Shown: positions 27,668 through 37,224 of the stretch, in pieces
Layout of the letters: every line of letters starts with the position of its first letter
Numbering within the stretch: position 1 is the stretch's first letter
Source of the DNA: Gemmatimonadales bacterium
GTDB taxonomy: Bacteria; Gemmatimonadota; Gemmatimonadetes; Gemmatimonadales; GWC2-71-9
NCBI GenBank assembly: GCA_041390145.1
Contig: JAWKQM010000002.1
Location: forward strand, 124,001-188,000
Direction of reading: 5' to 3'
DNA: 64,000 bases
Position numbers and translations under genes: made by a program
Notes under the pieces: generated by a model
Seen by the model: only the letters and a program-made list of their open reading frames with translations
Told to the model about the DNA's origin: nothing
Databases searched by the model: none

Positions 27668-29920
27668 CTACCCGGCCCGCCGCCGACTGAGGACGGCGTC
27701 GAGCCTGGCCGAGAGCGCCCGCGCCCGGAAGGGCTTGGTGAGAAAATCATCTGCGCCCAGCTCGAACACGCGGACTTCGTTGTCCTCGTCGCCCTTCGCG
27801 GTCAGGACGATGACAGGAATGTCCTGCGTCGTGGGGCGGGAGCGGAGCTTGGCCAGCACTCCATACCCGTCGAGTCCGGGAAGATTGAGGTCGAGGACGA
27901 TGATGTCGGGCGCCACCCGGTCGACCTGGTCGAGCGCCTGGACCCCGTCGCGCGCCTCGTGGACGAGGTACCCGTCCCGCTCCAGCAGGTCTTTCATCAC
28001 CCGGCGCAACTGGTCCTCGTCATCGACCAGGAGCACCGAGACGCCGCGGGACTGGTCGCCCACCGGCTCCTCCGCCGCCGGGGGAGCGTCCTCCAGCAGT
28101 TCAAATGCGGTGGTCAGGTCCACCGCGGGGGCGGCGGGGGCTTCCTGGCCCTGCGGAACTGCGGGGAAGACGCCAGTCGGGTAGAGCGAGGGAATGCCGA
28201 GCGCCGCCTGGCGGGCCCCGGCCGCGCCGTAGCGCCCCTCCATCGGGATATCGGTGACCCGCAAGAGCTCGTCGACCGAGCTGTCCCCCTCCAGCACGTG
28301 TCGAAGCCCGCTCTCGAAGAGCGACAGCATGCCATTTTGACGCCCCGCCGTCGCAATCATGTCGACGGTAGCGCCCTGGCCGATGAGCCGTTCGATGTCG
28401 GGACTCATCGTGAGGATCTCAACGATGGAGAACCGGCCGCGATAGCCGGTCATGGCGCAGTCCGGGCACCCCTTCGGCTGGTACAGCGTCTTGGCGCCGG
28501 TGAAGTACTGCATCACCCGCTCGGGCACCGGTTCCTTCTGCACCACGCGACAGGAGAGGCAGAGGCGGCGCATCAGCCGCTGGGCGATCACGCCACGCAG
28601 CGCCGCGCCGATCTTGTAGGCCTGCATGCCCATGTCGACGAGGCGGGTGACGGAGTTGGGCGCGTCATTCGTGTGCAGCGTGGACAGCACCAAGTGGCCG
28701 GTGAGCGACGCCTGCACCGCGATCTGGGCCGTTTCGCCGTCCCGGATTTCGCCGACCAGCACCACGTCGGGGTCCTGCCGCAGGATCGAGCGCAGGGCGG
28801 TGGAGAAGGTGAGCCCCGCCTTCTCGTTGATCTGCACCTGCACGATATGCTTGCCCAGCCGGAATTCGACGGGATCCTCGATCGTGACGATGTTGACCCC
28901 TTCGCTCTGGATCATCCGCAGGGCGGAGTAGAGCGTGGTGGTCTTGCCCGACCCGGTCGGGCCGGTCACGAGAATGATGCCTTCCTTGTATCCCAGGAGG
29001 CGCTCGATCTGCTTCCGTTCCTCGAGGAAGAGCCCCAGCGTCTCCAGCGACAAGACCGTGGACTTCTGGTTGAGGATTCGGATCACGACCTTCTCGCCAT
29101 ACGTGGCGGGAAGGGTCGAGACGCGGAGATCCACCTTGTCGTTGTTGATGGCGATGCGGGCCCGGCCGTCCTGCGGCCGGAGTCGGTCGGCGATGTCGAG
29201 GCCGGACATGATCTTGATGCGGGAAATCAGCGGCACCCCGGCGGCGCGCGGCACCGTCATGACCTGCCGGAGCACACCGTCGATCCGGTACCGGACCGTG
29301 ACACCACCCTCGACCGGCTCGACGTGGATGTCGCTGGCCCGGCTGGTGACGCCATCGGCAAGCATCATGTCGACCAGGCGGATAATCGGCTTCTGGCTCG
29401 CCTCGTCGGCGGAAGCACCGATATCCTCCTCGGCGTCCTCGATCTGCTGCACTTCGGCACCCGTCTCCAGCCCGCCCAGCAGCTTGGAAACGAGGTTCTC
29501 GCCCCGGTACAACTCCTCGAGCCGGTCCTTGATGCGCCCCGGCGAGGAGAGCAGCAGCCGGACTTCCCGCCCCGTCGCGAAGGCGAGCATCTTTTCGGCA
29601 TCGATGTCGAAGGGATTGGCCGTGGCCGCGTCGAGGGACGAGTCGGTGATTCGCAGGGGAAGCACGTGGTGCTTCCGCGCGACGCTCTCCGGCACCACGT
29701 CGCGGACTTTCATGTCCATCGTCGTCAAGTCGGCCAGCGGGAACCGGAACCGCGCGGAAATCGCGGCGAGGATCTCGTCGTCGGTCATGATCCGGCGCTG
29801 GACGAGCTGCTCCCAGAGCGACGTGGGCGTCGCCTCGGCGGCCTCGCGGATGGCCGCCATGGCCTCCTCGGGCACCGTGATTTCCAGCGTGGGAACCAGC
29901 CACTCGTCCAGAAACGCCAT
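27668..29920 (-). CDS. PilB/GspE-type secretion ATPase fused to a C-terminal receiver domain
   Basis: The protein has 750 residues. Residues about 1-150 are an MshEN-type N-terminal domain. The core ATPase (about 180-565) has Walker A GPTGSGKT (320-327), Asp box TIEDPVEF, Walker B-like RQDPDVVLVGEIRD, His box TGHLVLSTLHTNDAP, and a zinc tetra-cysteine site (Cys454, Cys457, Cys485, Cys488). This is the motor that extends type IV pili or drives type II secretion. After a Pro/Ala linker, residues about 627-750 form a complete response-regulator receiver: acidic pocket LLVDDEDQ (Asp633, Asp634), phospho-acceptor Asp677 in IVLDLNLP, Thr in VLTAKG and Lys729 in LTKPF. All key residues of both halves are present. 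No other pilus genes are nearby. Confidence 0.95.
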   Translation of the reverse strand: MAFLDEWLVPTLEITVPEEAMAAIREAAEATPTSLWEQLVQRRIMTDDEILAAISARFRFPLADLTTMDMKVRDVVPESVARKHHVLPLRITDSSLDAATANPFDIDAEKMLAFATGREVRLLLSSPGRIKDRLEELYRGENLVSKLLGGLETGAEVQQIEDAEEDIGASADEASQKPIIRLVDMMLADGVTSRASDIHVEPVEGGVTVRYRIDGVLRQVMTVPRAAGVPLISRIKIMSGLDIADRLRPQDGRARIAINNDKVDLRVSTLPATYGEKVVIRILNQKSTVLSLETLGLFLEERKQIERLLGYKEGIILVTGPTGSGKTTTLYSALRMIQSEGVNIVTIEDPVEFRLGKHIVQVQINEKAGLTFSTALRSILRQDPDVVLVGEIRDGETAQIAVQASLTGHLVLSTLHTNDAPNSVTRLVDMGMQAYKIGAALRGVIAQRLMRRLCLSCRVVQKEPVPERVMQYFTGAKTLYQPKGCPDCAMTGYRGRFSIVEILTMSPDIERLIGQGATVDMIATAGRQNGMLSLFESGLRHVLEGDSSVDELLRVTDIPMEGRYGAAGARQAALGIPSLYPTGVFPAVPQGQEAPAAPAVDLTTAFELLEDAPPAAEEPVGDQSRGVSVLLVDDEDQLRRVMKDLLERDGYLVHEARDGVQALDQVDRVAPDIIVLDLNLPGLDGYGVLAKLRSRPTTQDIPVIVLTAKGDEDNEVRVFELGADDFLTKPFRARALSARLDAVLSRRRAG

Positions 29921-29990
29921 TCAGCGGATTACCTCAACGAATTGGAACCCGAAATAAAGGCCGCCCGGGGGGCATTGGGTAGTGCCGCGG

Positions 29991-32033
29991 CTACAGGATG
30001 TTCCACCACTCCCGGGTAATGTCCAGCGTCACCTCGAACAATCCGTCCCGGAGCCCATACCCGCCCTCGAGACGCACGAGCCCCATGAACCACTCCGTAG
30101 CCAGCCCGGCGGTGCTGCGGAGGCCGTCGCTCGCCGCCCAGGGCGTGCCAGCGACCGCCCGTTCGCTCCATCCGGCCCCGATGAAGGGGGCGAGGATGAA
30201 GGTCCGGCCGGTGCTCGCAAACGATCCGAGCGGAATGGCGGGGGCCGGCACATGGAACCGCCACTCGGCGTGCGCCAGCGCCAGGCTCCTCCCCCCGAAG
30301 GCCCGGAAGGGGTACCCGACCAGGCTGCCGCGCCCGCCCATGACGAAGCTCCGATACGCCGGCATGCCGTCGCCCCCAACCCCGCCGTACCCGAGCACAC
30401 GGAGGACGCCCGTTCCCAGGGGCGCCTGCCAGCGGACCGCCGCCGCCGCCCGAAGGTACCCGGTCGGCCCTGTTCCCCCCTCGAACGACAACTCGCCGCT
30501 GAGGTCGTGAGGGGCCTCCATCCCCGCGGCTGCCCGGGTCAGGCGCAGGGTCGCCTGGGAGTAGCGGCCCGCTCCGAGCGGCGGGTTGGGGCGATAGGTC
30601 CCACGGGCGGGAGTCGCCGCCACCCCCATGTCGTGGCTCTCCTCCGCCCCGACCGACAGCGCCAGCGTGGTTCGATCGGCCACCGGCCGCAGGAGGCCGA
30701 GGCGGAGCCAGTCCACCAGGGCATAGTCGCCGTAGTCCTGCCCCGCCTCCTGGGAGGTGAGGGAGTTGACCACAGGGGCCGTGATCAGGAAGTCGCTCAC
30801 GTCCTGCACGCGGCGCCCCGCGCCCAGGCTCAGCGTGTTCGTGCCCAGGCCGAGATCCACAACCAGCCGACCGAAGAGCCTGCCATCGCTGGTGCCATAG
30901 GCGGCATAGGGACGGAGGGCCACCCGGCGCTCCGCCGCCTGGAGCGTCAACCCAAATCCGAGGGTCAGTCCCTGCACCCGGTTGACATGGGCCAGTTCGC
31001 TGATCGAATTGGACGCGATTCGCGTCCCATGCAATCCGCTGAGCGACCGGTCGCCCGCAAGGTCCTCCACCTGGCGCCGCAGCGCCAGCATGTCCTGGCG
31101 CGTCACCGGTTCGGCCACCCCGGCCAGCGCGTCATCCAGCGACTCGCTCCACTCGGTCGCGTCCGGCTTGGGCTCCCGGAGCCCGCCGATCGCCGGTGCG
31201 GCGTAGAGGGCGCGCGGGAATTCCGCGTTCAGCTCGTAGTTGCCCACCTCCCACCGGCCCTGGATGATCCCGCGGGCGGGAAAATCGAGCCAGGTGGTGC
31301 GGCGCCGAATCTCGATCCTCTGGCGCTCGGGCAGCCAGTAGCGACCCTCGTAGAGGGCGTTCTCGAGGACGATGCTGATGTCCTCGAGCTGCGGATCGAG
31401 GTAGGAGACGGGCGTGAAGCTAAAACGGAACTGCACCACCTCCGCCGTCTCGACGTCGAGGTACAGGGTCCCGATCACCAGCGGCTGGGTGAACGACTTG
31501 GGGCGCACGGCGACCTCGTACACCTGGACCGTGCGAGTGTTCGCGGAAAGTGCCAGCGAGTCCTGCAGGGCAAAGTCGTATGCCGCCAGCCCCTGGGGTG
31601 AGAGCGGATGATAGACGTCCCGGACCTCGTCCCCTTCGCCGATGCGAATCCGGTTACCGTAGTTGTTGGTGACGACGCCCAGATGATCCCGATGGTAGTT
31701 GATGTCGGTGGGAAGCCAGGTGCCGTCGCGCCAGCCGAGAATCGTCTGCTTGCTGATCCCCGGTACTCGCCAATACACTTCCAGCTTGAGTTCGTCCGCC
31801 TTGACGAGCCTGGGAGGCTCGGTGAGGCCGGAACCGACCTGGGCCAGGAAGAGGACGAAGCCGTGCGCCTCGGACCGGTACGACTGCAGGGTGGTGTCAG
31901 CCTCGACCTGCTGCCGGCGCGCCACGCCGCGACCGACGAGGGCCAGGACCTCCGGCGTATTCCACTGCTGCGCCGCGAGTGGCGGAGCGAAGCTGAGCAC
32001 GACGACGGAGAGAACCCAGAGGCGGAGGCGCAT
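29991..32033 (-). CDS. Outer-membrane barrel protein with LolA/DUF5686-like N-terminal region
   Basis: The protein has 680 residues with signal peptide MRLRLWVLSVVVLSFAPPLAAQ. The N-terminal half contains GTLYLDVETAEVVQFRFSF and GRYWLPERQRIEIRRR, the same layout as the protein at 3932-6088 (YLD-x-E-T, then W-x-P-x-x-Q-R-I). The C-terminal half is strand-rich with MGGRGSLVGYPFRAFGGRSL, a loop-6-like motif of Omp85-superfamily barrels, and ends near REWWNIL. It is probably an exported outer-membrane protein; its function is unknown. The open frame continues upstream over the neighbour, but the signal peptide fixes the start. Its start codon is only 3 bases from that of the divergent lipoprotein gene. 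Confidence 0.78.
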   Translation of the reverse strand: MRLRLWVLSVVVLSFAPPLAAQQWNTPEVLALVGRGVARRQQVEADTTLQSYRSEAHGFVLFLAQVGSGLTEPPRLVKADELKLEVYWRVPGISKQTILGWRDGTWLPTDINYHRDHLGVVTNNYGNRIRIGEGDEVRDVYHPLSPQGLAAYDFALQDSLALSANTRTVQVYEVAVRPKSFTQPLVIGTLYLDVETAEVVQFRFSFTPVSYLDPQLEDISIVLENALYEGRYWLPERQRIEIRRRTTWLDFPARGIIQGRWEVGNYELNAEFPRALYAAPAIGGLREPKPDATEWSESLDDALAGVAEPVTRQDMLALRRQVEDLAGDRSLSGLHGTRIASNSISELAHVNRVQGLTLGFGLTLQAAERRVALRPYAAYGTSDGRLFGRLVVDLGLGTNTLSLGAGRRVQDVSDFLITAPVVNSLTSQEAGQDYGDYALVDWLRLGLLRPVADRTTLALSVGAEESHDMGVAATPARGTYRPNPPLGAGRYSQATLRLTRAAAGMEAPHDLSGELSFEGGTGPTGYLRAAAAVRWQAPLGTGVLRVLGYGGVGGDGMPAYRSFVMGGRGSLVGYPFRAFGGRSLALAHAEWRFHVPAPAIPLGSFASTGRTFILAPFIGAGWSERAVAGTPWAASDGLRSTAGLATEWFMGLVRLEGGYGLRDGLFEVTLDITREWWNIL

Positions 32034-32036
32034 CGA

Positions 32037-32657
32037 TTGAGAATATCCCGGGAACCGAGGGCTGGAGCAAGCGACGCCGTTGCGATCGCCCTGACACTCG
32101 CCCTGGCTTGTTCCATCGGCGGCTGCGGAGGCTCGACACCCGGGCTGGAGGGACCGGCACCGGGCCCGGTGCCGCGGGTCTATCCCGCCTCGCAGGTGTT
32201 TGCCGTCGAGGTCTGGGGGGCGCAGGCGCCGGACACGGTGGTCACATTCGCCGCCTCGAGCGGCCGGTCCATCGTCCTGCGACACGGCCCGCCCGATAAC
32301 ACCGTCTTCGCTGAAATGGACATACCTGAGGGTGCCTTCAGTCCGCGGGGCAGCGGCGACTCGGTTGCCGTTTCGATCCACCCGACGCCGGGCATCTACG
32401 GCCTCACGGTGGAGAGCGAGGCCGCCCTGACCTCGCCCATCGTGCTCACGTTCAAGTACCCCGTCCACTTCGCGGCCCCGTCGGACAGCCGCGCCCGCTA
32501 TCCCACCGACGTGCTCTTCGAACAGGCGCTCGCCATCGCCCTGGTGGAGGATGACGGCGCCCAGTTCCGGACGCTGCGGTCCACCCGCCCCGCCAGCGAC
32601 AACCTGAGTGCGACGATCTCCATTCTTGGCCGCTACCAGTTGGTCGCTCCGCGTTGA
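32037..32657 (+). CDS. Lipoprotein of unknown function
   Basis: The protein has about 206 residues from TTG 32037, supported by GGAGG at 32024-32028, eight bases upstream, and by the signal peptide it yields (MRISREPRAGASDAVAIALTL then ALACS). The mature domain is strand-rich (VYPASQVFAVEVWGAQ, SIVLRHGPPDNTVFAEMDIP, VAVSIHPTPGIYGLTVES, ISILGRYQLVAP), suggesting an Ig- or carbohydrate-binding-like beta sandwich. No family is recognised. The start codon is 3 bases from that of the divergent barrel gene, so the ribosome site lies inside the antisense of that gene. A cyclase gene follows 30 bases after its stop. Confidence 0.68.
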   Translation: MRISREPRAGASDAVAIALTLALACSIGGCGGSTPGLEGPAPGPVPRVYPASQVFAVEVWGAQAPDTVVTFAASSGRSIVLRHGPPDNTVFAEMDIPEGAFSPRGSGDSVAVSIHPTPGIYGLTVESEAALTSPIVLTFKYPVHFAAPSDSRARYPTDVLFEQALAIALVEDDGAQFRTLRSTRPASDNLSATISILGRYQLVAPR

Positions 32658-32687
32658 GGCGCCTGAGGCGCTAGATTTCGCCCCATC

Positions 32688-34304
32688 ATGCCACTCTTCT
32701 CCCTCATCAGCTTCGGCGGAGACCAGCGATTCGAGCTGCCGGCCGGCCGCACCTTGCTGGTCGGGCGGGCCGTCGAGTGCGACGTCCCGGTCTTCGATCC
32801 CACCGTGTCTCGCCACCACGCCGAACTCACCGCCGATGAGCTGGGTGAAGGGGTGCGCGTCCGCGACCTCGGCAGCTCCAACGGCACCTCGATCAACGGG
32901 GTGCGCGTCGCCGAAGGGTGGCTGGCTCCGAACGACACCGTCGCCTTCGGGAAGATCTCCTATTATCTCCGGGCCCTCGAAGTCACGGCGGAACACCGGG
33001 TGCCCATGCCCGCGCCCCCCACCGGCCCCAAGGGTGGCAGCATCGTCCGGCAGCTGGTGGTCAACGTGGACACCCCGGCACGGGTCGATGCCGCCGCCGC
33101 GGACGGACTGCTTCGGGTCGGGTCGGGAGGGCCGGAGCGCCAGGCGGAGAAGCTCGCTCACCTGCTCGCCCTCTCGAACCGCCTCTCCGGCGAACTCGAC
33201 CTCGACCGACTGCTGAACACGGTCGCCGAAACCACCTTCCAGGTGCTCAACGTGGACCGGGTCGCCATCCTGCTGCGGGACGCCAAGAGCGGAGACCTCG
33301 TGCCCGCGGCGTCGCGCAGCCGGCTCGGCGGGGCGGAAGGCCTGCGCGTGCCGCAGTCGATCGCGCGGAAGGCGGTGGAGGAGCGGGTGGCACTGCAGAC
33401 CGACAATGCCGCCGCGGACGAGCGCTTCACGGGAAAGTCGGTGGTGCAGCAGAGCGTACGCGGGGCAATGTGCGCCCCGCTGCTGGCCGAGGGAGACCAG
33501 GTGCTTGGCCTGCTCTACGTCGACAATCTCGCGACGCCCGGGAGCTTCACCGAGGAGGACCTGCAGTTCCTGGTGGCCTTCGGTGGCATCGCGGCGGGTG
33601 GGATCCGCGCAGCCCGATCCGCCGACGCCGTACAACGGGAGGCGGCCACGCGCGCCAATTTTGAGCGGTACTTCGCGCCGTCCGTCGCGGCGGACATTGC
33701 CGGACGACAGGGCGCCATCGAGCTCGGCGGGACCCGCCAGCCGCTCACCATCCTCTTCAGCGACATTCGCGGATTCACGGCGCTCGCCGAATCGATGCCG
33801 CCCGACGCGATCGCGGAACTCCTGAGCGCATACTTCACTGAAATGGTGGACGTGATCTTCGAGCACGGCGGCACGCTCGACAAGTTCATCGGTGATGCGA
33901 TCATGGCCCAGTGGGGAGCACCGATCAGCCACCCGGACGACGCCGAGCGGGCGCTCCAGGCCGCATTGGGCATGGAGCGCGCGGTGGGCGACATCAACGC
34001 GCGGTGGGCCGCCCAGGGCCGACCGACCATCAGCATCGGCATCGGCATCAATTATGGTGAGGTCTTCGCGGGCAACATCGGCAGCCACCGCCGCCTCGAA
34101 TACACCGTCATCGGTGACGCGGTGAATGTCGCTTCGCGGCTCTGCTCGGCCGCCGCCCCCGGCGAGATCCTCATGACCGAGGCGTTTCACCGTCAGCTGG
34201 GCAAGAAGAAGCCCGCCGTGGAGCGGGCCGAAGGGATCGACATCAAGGGGCGGACCGGGAAGGTCACGGTGTACCGGATGAACGGACTGGGGAGCAAGGA
34301 CTGA
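32688..34304 (+). CDS. Class III adenylate cyclase with FHA and GAF domains
   Basis: The protein has 538 residues. An FHA domain (about 20-95) carries LLVGR (23-27), SRHHAEL (41-47) and GSSNGTSING, which binds phosphothreonine peptides. A GAF domain spans about 165-310. The cyclase catalytic domain (about 345-535) has metal-binding Asp359 in LFSDIRGF and Asp403 in DKFIGDAIM, purine-selecting Lys399 and Thr473 (ATP-type), and transition-state Asn480 and Arg484 in IGDAVNVASRL. It should make cAMP in the cytosol, switched by GAF ligand and by docking to a phosphorylated partner. Ser/Thr kinases that could supply the phosphothreonine exist (one at 58186). No membrane segment is visible. Confidence 0.93.
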   Translation: MPLFSLISFGGDQRFELPAGRTLLVGRAVECDVPVFDPTVSRHHAELTADELGEGVRVRDLGSSNGTSINGVRVAEGWLAPNDTVAFGKISYYLRALEVTAEHRVPMPAPPTGPKGGSIVRQLVVNVDTPARVDAAAADGLLRVGSGGPERQAEKLAHLLALSNRLSGELDLDRLLNTVAETTFQVLNVDRVAILLRDAKSGDLVPAASRSRLGGAEGLRVPQSIARKAVEERVALQTDNAAADERFTGKSVVQQSVRGAMCAPLLAEGDQVLGLLYVDNLATPGSFTEEDLQFLVAFGGIAAGGIRAARSADAVQREAATRANFERYFAPSVAADIAGRQGAIELGGTRQPLTILFSDIRGFTALAESMPPDAIAELLSAYFTEMVDVIFEHGGTLDKFIGDAIMAQWGAPISHPDDAERALQAALGMERAVGDINARWAAQGRPTISIGIGINYGEVFAGNIGSHRRLEYTVIGDAVNVASRLCSAAAPGEILMTEAFHRQLGKKKPAVERAEGIDIKGRTGKVTVYRMNGLGSKD

Positions 34305-34319
34305 GGGCTCCCAGCGAGG

Positions 34320-34898
34320 TCAGCTCCCCGGCTTGCCCGGAAACGCGTAGGGCACCCCGGCTTCCGCCAGCAGATCGAGCACCAGCCTGATCGGCAGCCC
34401 CATCACCCCGAAGAAATCGCCGTCGATCCCTTCCACCAGCGCCGCCCCGTACCCCTGAATGCCATAGGCCCCCGCCTTGTCCATCGGTTCACCGGTGCGG
34501 ACATAGGCCCGGAGCATGCCCTCGCGCGCCGGTCGGAAGGTGACCGCCGTGACGTCCACCGCCTCGAAGACGGTCTCGGCAGCGCGCAGCGCCACCGCCG
34601 TAATGACATGGTGAGTCCGGCCCTGCAGGCGCAGCAGCATCCGCACCGCGTCATCCTCATCGAGCGGCTTTTCCAGCAGTTCATCATCGAGCACCACGAT
34701 CGTGTCCGCGGCCAGGACCAGGTCCCCGGGCACGGCCGTCGCCTTGTCGTGGGCCAGGCGGAGGGCATAATCGCGTGGGCCCTCACCCGACTTGCGGACC
34801 TCGGGCACCTGGGAGGGGCGGACGTCGACCGGGATACCGAGCATCTCGAGCAGCTGGCGGCGGCGCGGCGACGCCGAGGCAAGGATGAGGGACGTCAT
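34320..34898 (-). CDS. maf: Maf family nucleotide pyrophosphatase
   Basis: The protein has 192 residues from ATG 34898 ([20 protein letters not shown]), the classic Maf start with S-x-S-P-R-R. Further motifs are [17 protein letters not shown] (catalytic Asp), [12 protein letters not shown], and the C-terminal [20 protein letters not shown] followed by VMGLPI. The family hydrolyses non-canonical or canonical nucleoside triphosphates (dTTP, UTP or modified forms) to monophosphates and is linked to septum formation control. The start overlaps the stop of dtd by 4 bases, so the two are translationally coupled. The open frame upstream belongs to the shadow of dtd. Confidence 0.95.
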   Translation of the reverse strand: MTSLILASASPRRRQLLEMLGIPVDVRPSQVPEVRKSGEGPRDYALRLAHDKATAVPGDLVLAADTIVVLDDELLEKPLDEDDAVRMLLRLQGRTHHVITAVALRAAETVFEAVDVTAVTFRPAREGMLRAYVRTGEPMDKAGAYGIQGYGAALVEGIDGDFFGVMGLPIRLVLDLLAEAGVPYAFPGKPGS

Positions 34899-35338
34899 GC
34901 GGAGCGCTCGAGGATGAGGGTGACGGGACCGTCGTTCAGGAGTTCCACCTGCATGTCGGCGCCAAACTCTCCGGCCTCCACATGGAGGCCGGCGGCGCGC
35001 AGCCCGGCCAGGAACTTTTCGTAGAGCGGGATGGCGATCTCGGGACGCGCCGCGCCGATGAAGGACGGACGCCGTCCCCGCTCCGTGTCCCCGTACAGCG
35101 TGAACTGGCTCACGACGAGGACGCCCCCGTCCACGTCGGACAGCGCGCGATTCATCTTCCCCTCGTTGTCGGTGAAGAGTCGCAGGCCAGCCACCTTGGC
35201 GGCCATCCAGTCGCACTGCTCTGGGGTGTCGGTGGCGTGAAAGCCGGCCAGCAGGAGGAAGCCACGGCCAATGGCGCCGGTCACCCGACCGCCGACCGTC
35301 ACGCTGGCGCGGGAGACGCGCTGGAGGACGACACGCAT
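34895..35338 (-). CDS. dtd: D-aminoacyl-tRNA deacylase
   Basis: The protein has 147 residues from ATG 35338 ([17 protein letters not shown]), a textbook Dtd start. It has the active-site Ser-Gln motif in [10 protein letters not shown] and the conserved [13 protein letters not shown] and C-terminal [15 protein letters not shown], corresponding to the cross-subunit Gly-Pro motif. It removes D-amino acids (and glycine mischarged on tRNA-Ala) from tRNA. It is encoded first in a two-gene unit with maf, both being quality-control enzymes. The gene sits 41 bases from glmS. Confidence 0.96.
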   Translation of the reverse strand: MRVVLQRVSRASVTVGGRVTGAIGRGFLLLAGFHATDTPEQCDWMAAKVAGLRLFTDNEGKMNRALSDVDGGVLVVSQFTLYGDTERGRRPSFIGAARPEIAIPLYEKFLAGLRAAGLHVEAGEFGADMQVELLNDGPVTLILERSA

Positions 35339-35379
35339 GACGGAGTTTAACACCGGCGGCAGGGCCGGTGCAGCGGTCG

Positions 35380-37206
35380 CTATTCGACGGTGACCGACTT
35401 CGCGAGGTTGCGGGGCTGGTCCACGTTGCACCCGCGGCGCACGGCCACGTAATACGACAGCAGCTGGAGCGGGACGATCGTCAGGATCGGGGTCAGGAGG
35501 TCAAGCGTCTGCGGGATGGTGAAGGTCGCATCCGCCAGGCGCTCAATTTCGGGGTCGTTCTCCGAACAGATGGCGAGCACCTTGCCACCGCGCGCCTTCA
35601 CCTCTTCGATGTTGGACACAATCTTGGAGTGCACCGCATCCATTGGGGCAATGAACACGACCGGCATGTTCTCGTCGATCAGCGCGATCGGCCCGTGCTT
35701 CATTTCCGCGGCGGGATACCCCTCCGCATGGATGTAGGAGATTTCCTTCAGCTTGAGGGCGCCCTCGAGCGCGACGGGGAAATTGACCCCGCGGCCGAGA
35801 TACAGGGCGTGGTTGCCCGAGAAGAACCGCTCGGCGAGGAGCTTCACCTCGGCTTCCTTGGCCAGGATCTGCTCGATCTGGGCCGGGAGCGCCTTCAGCG
35901 CCTGGATGAACTGCCGGCCCTGCAGGATGCTCAGGTTCCGGAGGCGGCCGAGGCGGAGGGTCAGCAGCGCCAACGCCGCCACCTGGCTGGTGAAGGCCTT
36001 GGTGGACGCCACGCCCACCTCGGGGCCGGCATGCAGGTAGGTGCCGCCGTCGACCTCGCGGGCGATGGTGCTGCCCACAACGTTGACCAGGCCGATCGTC
36101 CGCGCCCCGCGGCGCCGCGCCTCGCGAATCGCCGCCAGGGTGTCAGCCGTTTCCCCGGACTGACTGATCCCGATCACCAGCGTCTTTTCGTTGACGACCG
36201 GGTTCCGGTACCGGAATTCGGAGGCGTACTCGACTTCAACCGGCACGCGGGCAAGTTCTTCGAGCATGTACTCGCCGATGAGCGCACTGTGCCACGACGT
36301 GCCGCACGCCGTGATGATGATCCGCTCGACCGCGACCAGCTCCTCATCGGTCATGTTCAGGCCGCTGACGCGGGCCGTGCCCTCCTCCTCCAGCAAGTGG
36401 CCGCGGAGGGTGTTGGCGAGCGAATCCGGCTGCTCACAGATTTCCTTGAGCATGAAGTGCTCTTTGCCGCCCTTTTCGATCGTCGCGAGGTCCCAGTCGA
36501 TCTGGTTGACCGGCTTGTCGATGTTCTTGACCTCGAGATCGCGGACCCGGTACCCGTCGCGCGTGAGAATGACCATTTCGCCGTCATCGAGATAGACCAC
36601 GGACCGGGTGTGTTCCAGGAGCGGCGAGGCATCGGACGCCACGAAGCGCTCGTTTTCGCCGACGCCGACAATCAGCGGTGATCCGTTGCGGGCCGCGACC
36701 AGGATATCCGGCTCATCGGAAGAAATCACCGCAATGCCGTACGCGCCGTCCACTTCACGGAGCGCGGCGGCCACCGCCTCCTCCAGGTCGCCCTGATAGA
36801 GCTCGCCGACCAGGTGCGCCAGCACCTCGGTGTCCGTTTCCGAGGTGAAGGTATGGCCGCGATTGAGCAGCGCCTTGCGGATGGAGCCGGCGTTCTCGAT
36901 GATCCCGTTGTGAATCAGGGCAATCCGGCCAGACTGGTCGGTGTGGGGGTGCGCATTGAGGGTGGTGGGGGCGCCGTGCGTGGCCCAGCGGGTGTGACCG
37001 ATCCCGACGGTACCGGACGGGAGGTGGTCCGTCACCTGCTTCTCGAGATTGGACAGCTTGCCGGCCGCCTTGTGCACCTTGAGGCCGGTCCCGTTGATGA
37101 CGGCGATTCCGGCCGAGTCGTACCCGCGGTACTCCATCCGACGCAGGCCGTCGAGCAGAATCCCTGCAGCCTGACGTGGCCCGACATACCCGACGACACC
37201 GCACAT
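35380..37206 (-). CDS. glmS: Glutamine--fructose-6-phosphate aminotransferase
   Basis: The protein has 608 residues starting MCGVVGYVG; Cys2 is the N-terminal nucleophile freed by Met removal. The glutaminase domain shows [22 protein letters not shown] and HNGIIEN. Two SIS sugar-isomerase domains follow ([65 protein letters not shown]), ending in the conserved C-terminal KSVTVE. It makes glucosamine-6-phosphate for peptidoglycan and lipopolysaccharide. It is 18 bases downstream of glmM, so the two form a UDP-GlcNAc precursor operon. There is no room for a glmS ribozyme leader. Confidence 0.98.
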   Translation of the reverse strand: MCGVVGYVGPRQAAGILLDGLRRMEYRGYDSAGIAVINGTGLKVHKAAGKLSNLEKQVTDHLPSGTVGIGHTRWATHGAPTTLNAHPHTDQSGRIALIHNGIIENAGSIRKALLNRGHTFTSETDTEVLAHLVGELYQGDLEEAVAAALREVDGAYGIAVISSDEPDILVAARNGSPLIVGVGENERFVASDASPLLEHTRSVVYLDDGEMVILTRDGYRVRDLEVKNIDKPVNQIDWDLATIEKGGKEHFMLKEICEQPDSLANTLRGHLLEEEGTARVSGLNMTDEELVAVERIIITACGTSWHSALIGEYMLEELARVPVEVEYASEFRYRNPVVNEKTLVIGISQSGETADTLAAIREARRRGARTIGLVNVVGSTIAREVDGGTYLHAGPEVGVASTKAFTSQVAALALLTLRLGRLRNLSILQGRQFIQALKALPAQIEQILAKEAEVKLLAERFFSGNHALYLGRGVNFPVALEGALKLKEISYIHAEGYPAAEMKHGPIALIDENMPVVFIAPMDAVHSKIVSNIEEVKARGGKVLAICSENDPEIERLADATFTIPQTLDLLTPILTIVPLQLLSYYVAVRRGCNVDQPRNLAKSVTVE

Positions 37207-37224
37207 AGGTCCCACTCCCTCTGT

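Noticed and set aside
27959..30019. 686-codon plus-strand open frame opposite the pilus ATPase fusion
   Set aside because: The minus-strand gene carries all ATPase and receiver motifs; this frame is its shadow.
32034..34190. Upstream extension of the barrel gene to a 1399-codon frame
   Set aside because: The extension crosses the lipoprotein and the cyclase genes in antisense; the signal peptide at 32033 fixes the start.
37207..37224. glmS ribozyme or other riboswitch before glmS
   Set aside because: Only 18 bases separate glmM and glmS, too short for any known riboswitch.
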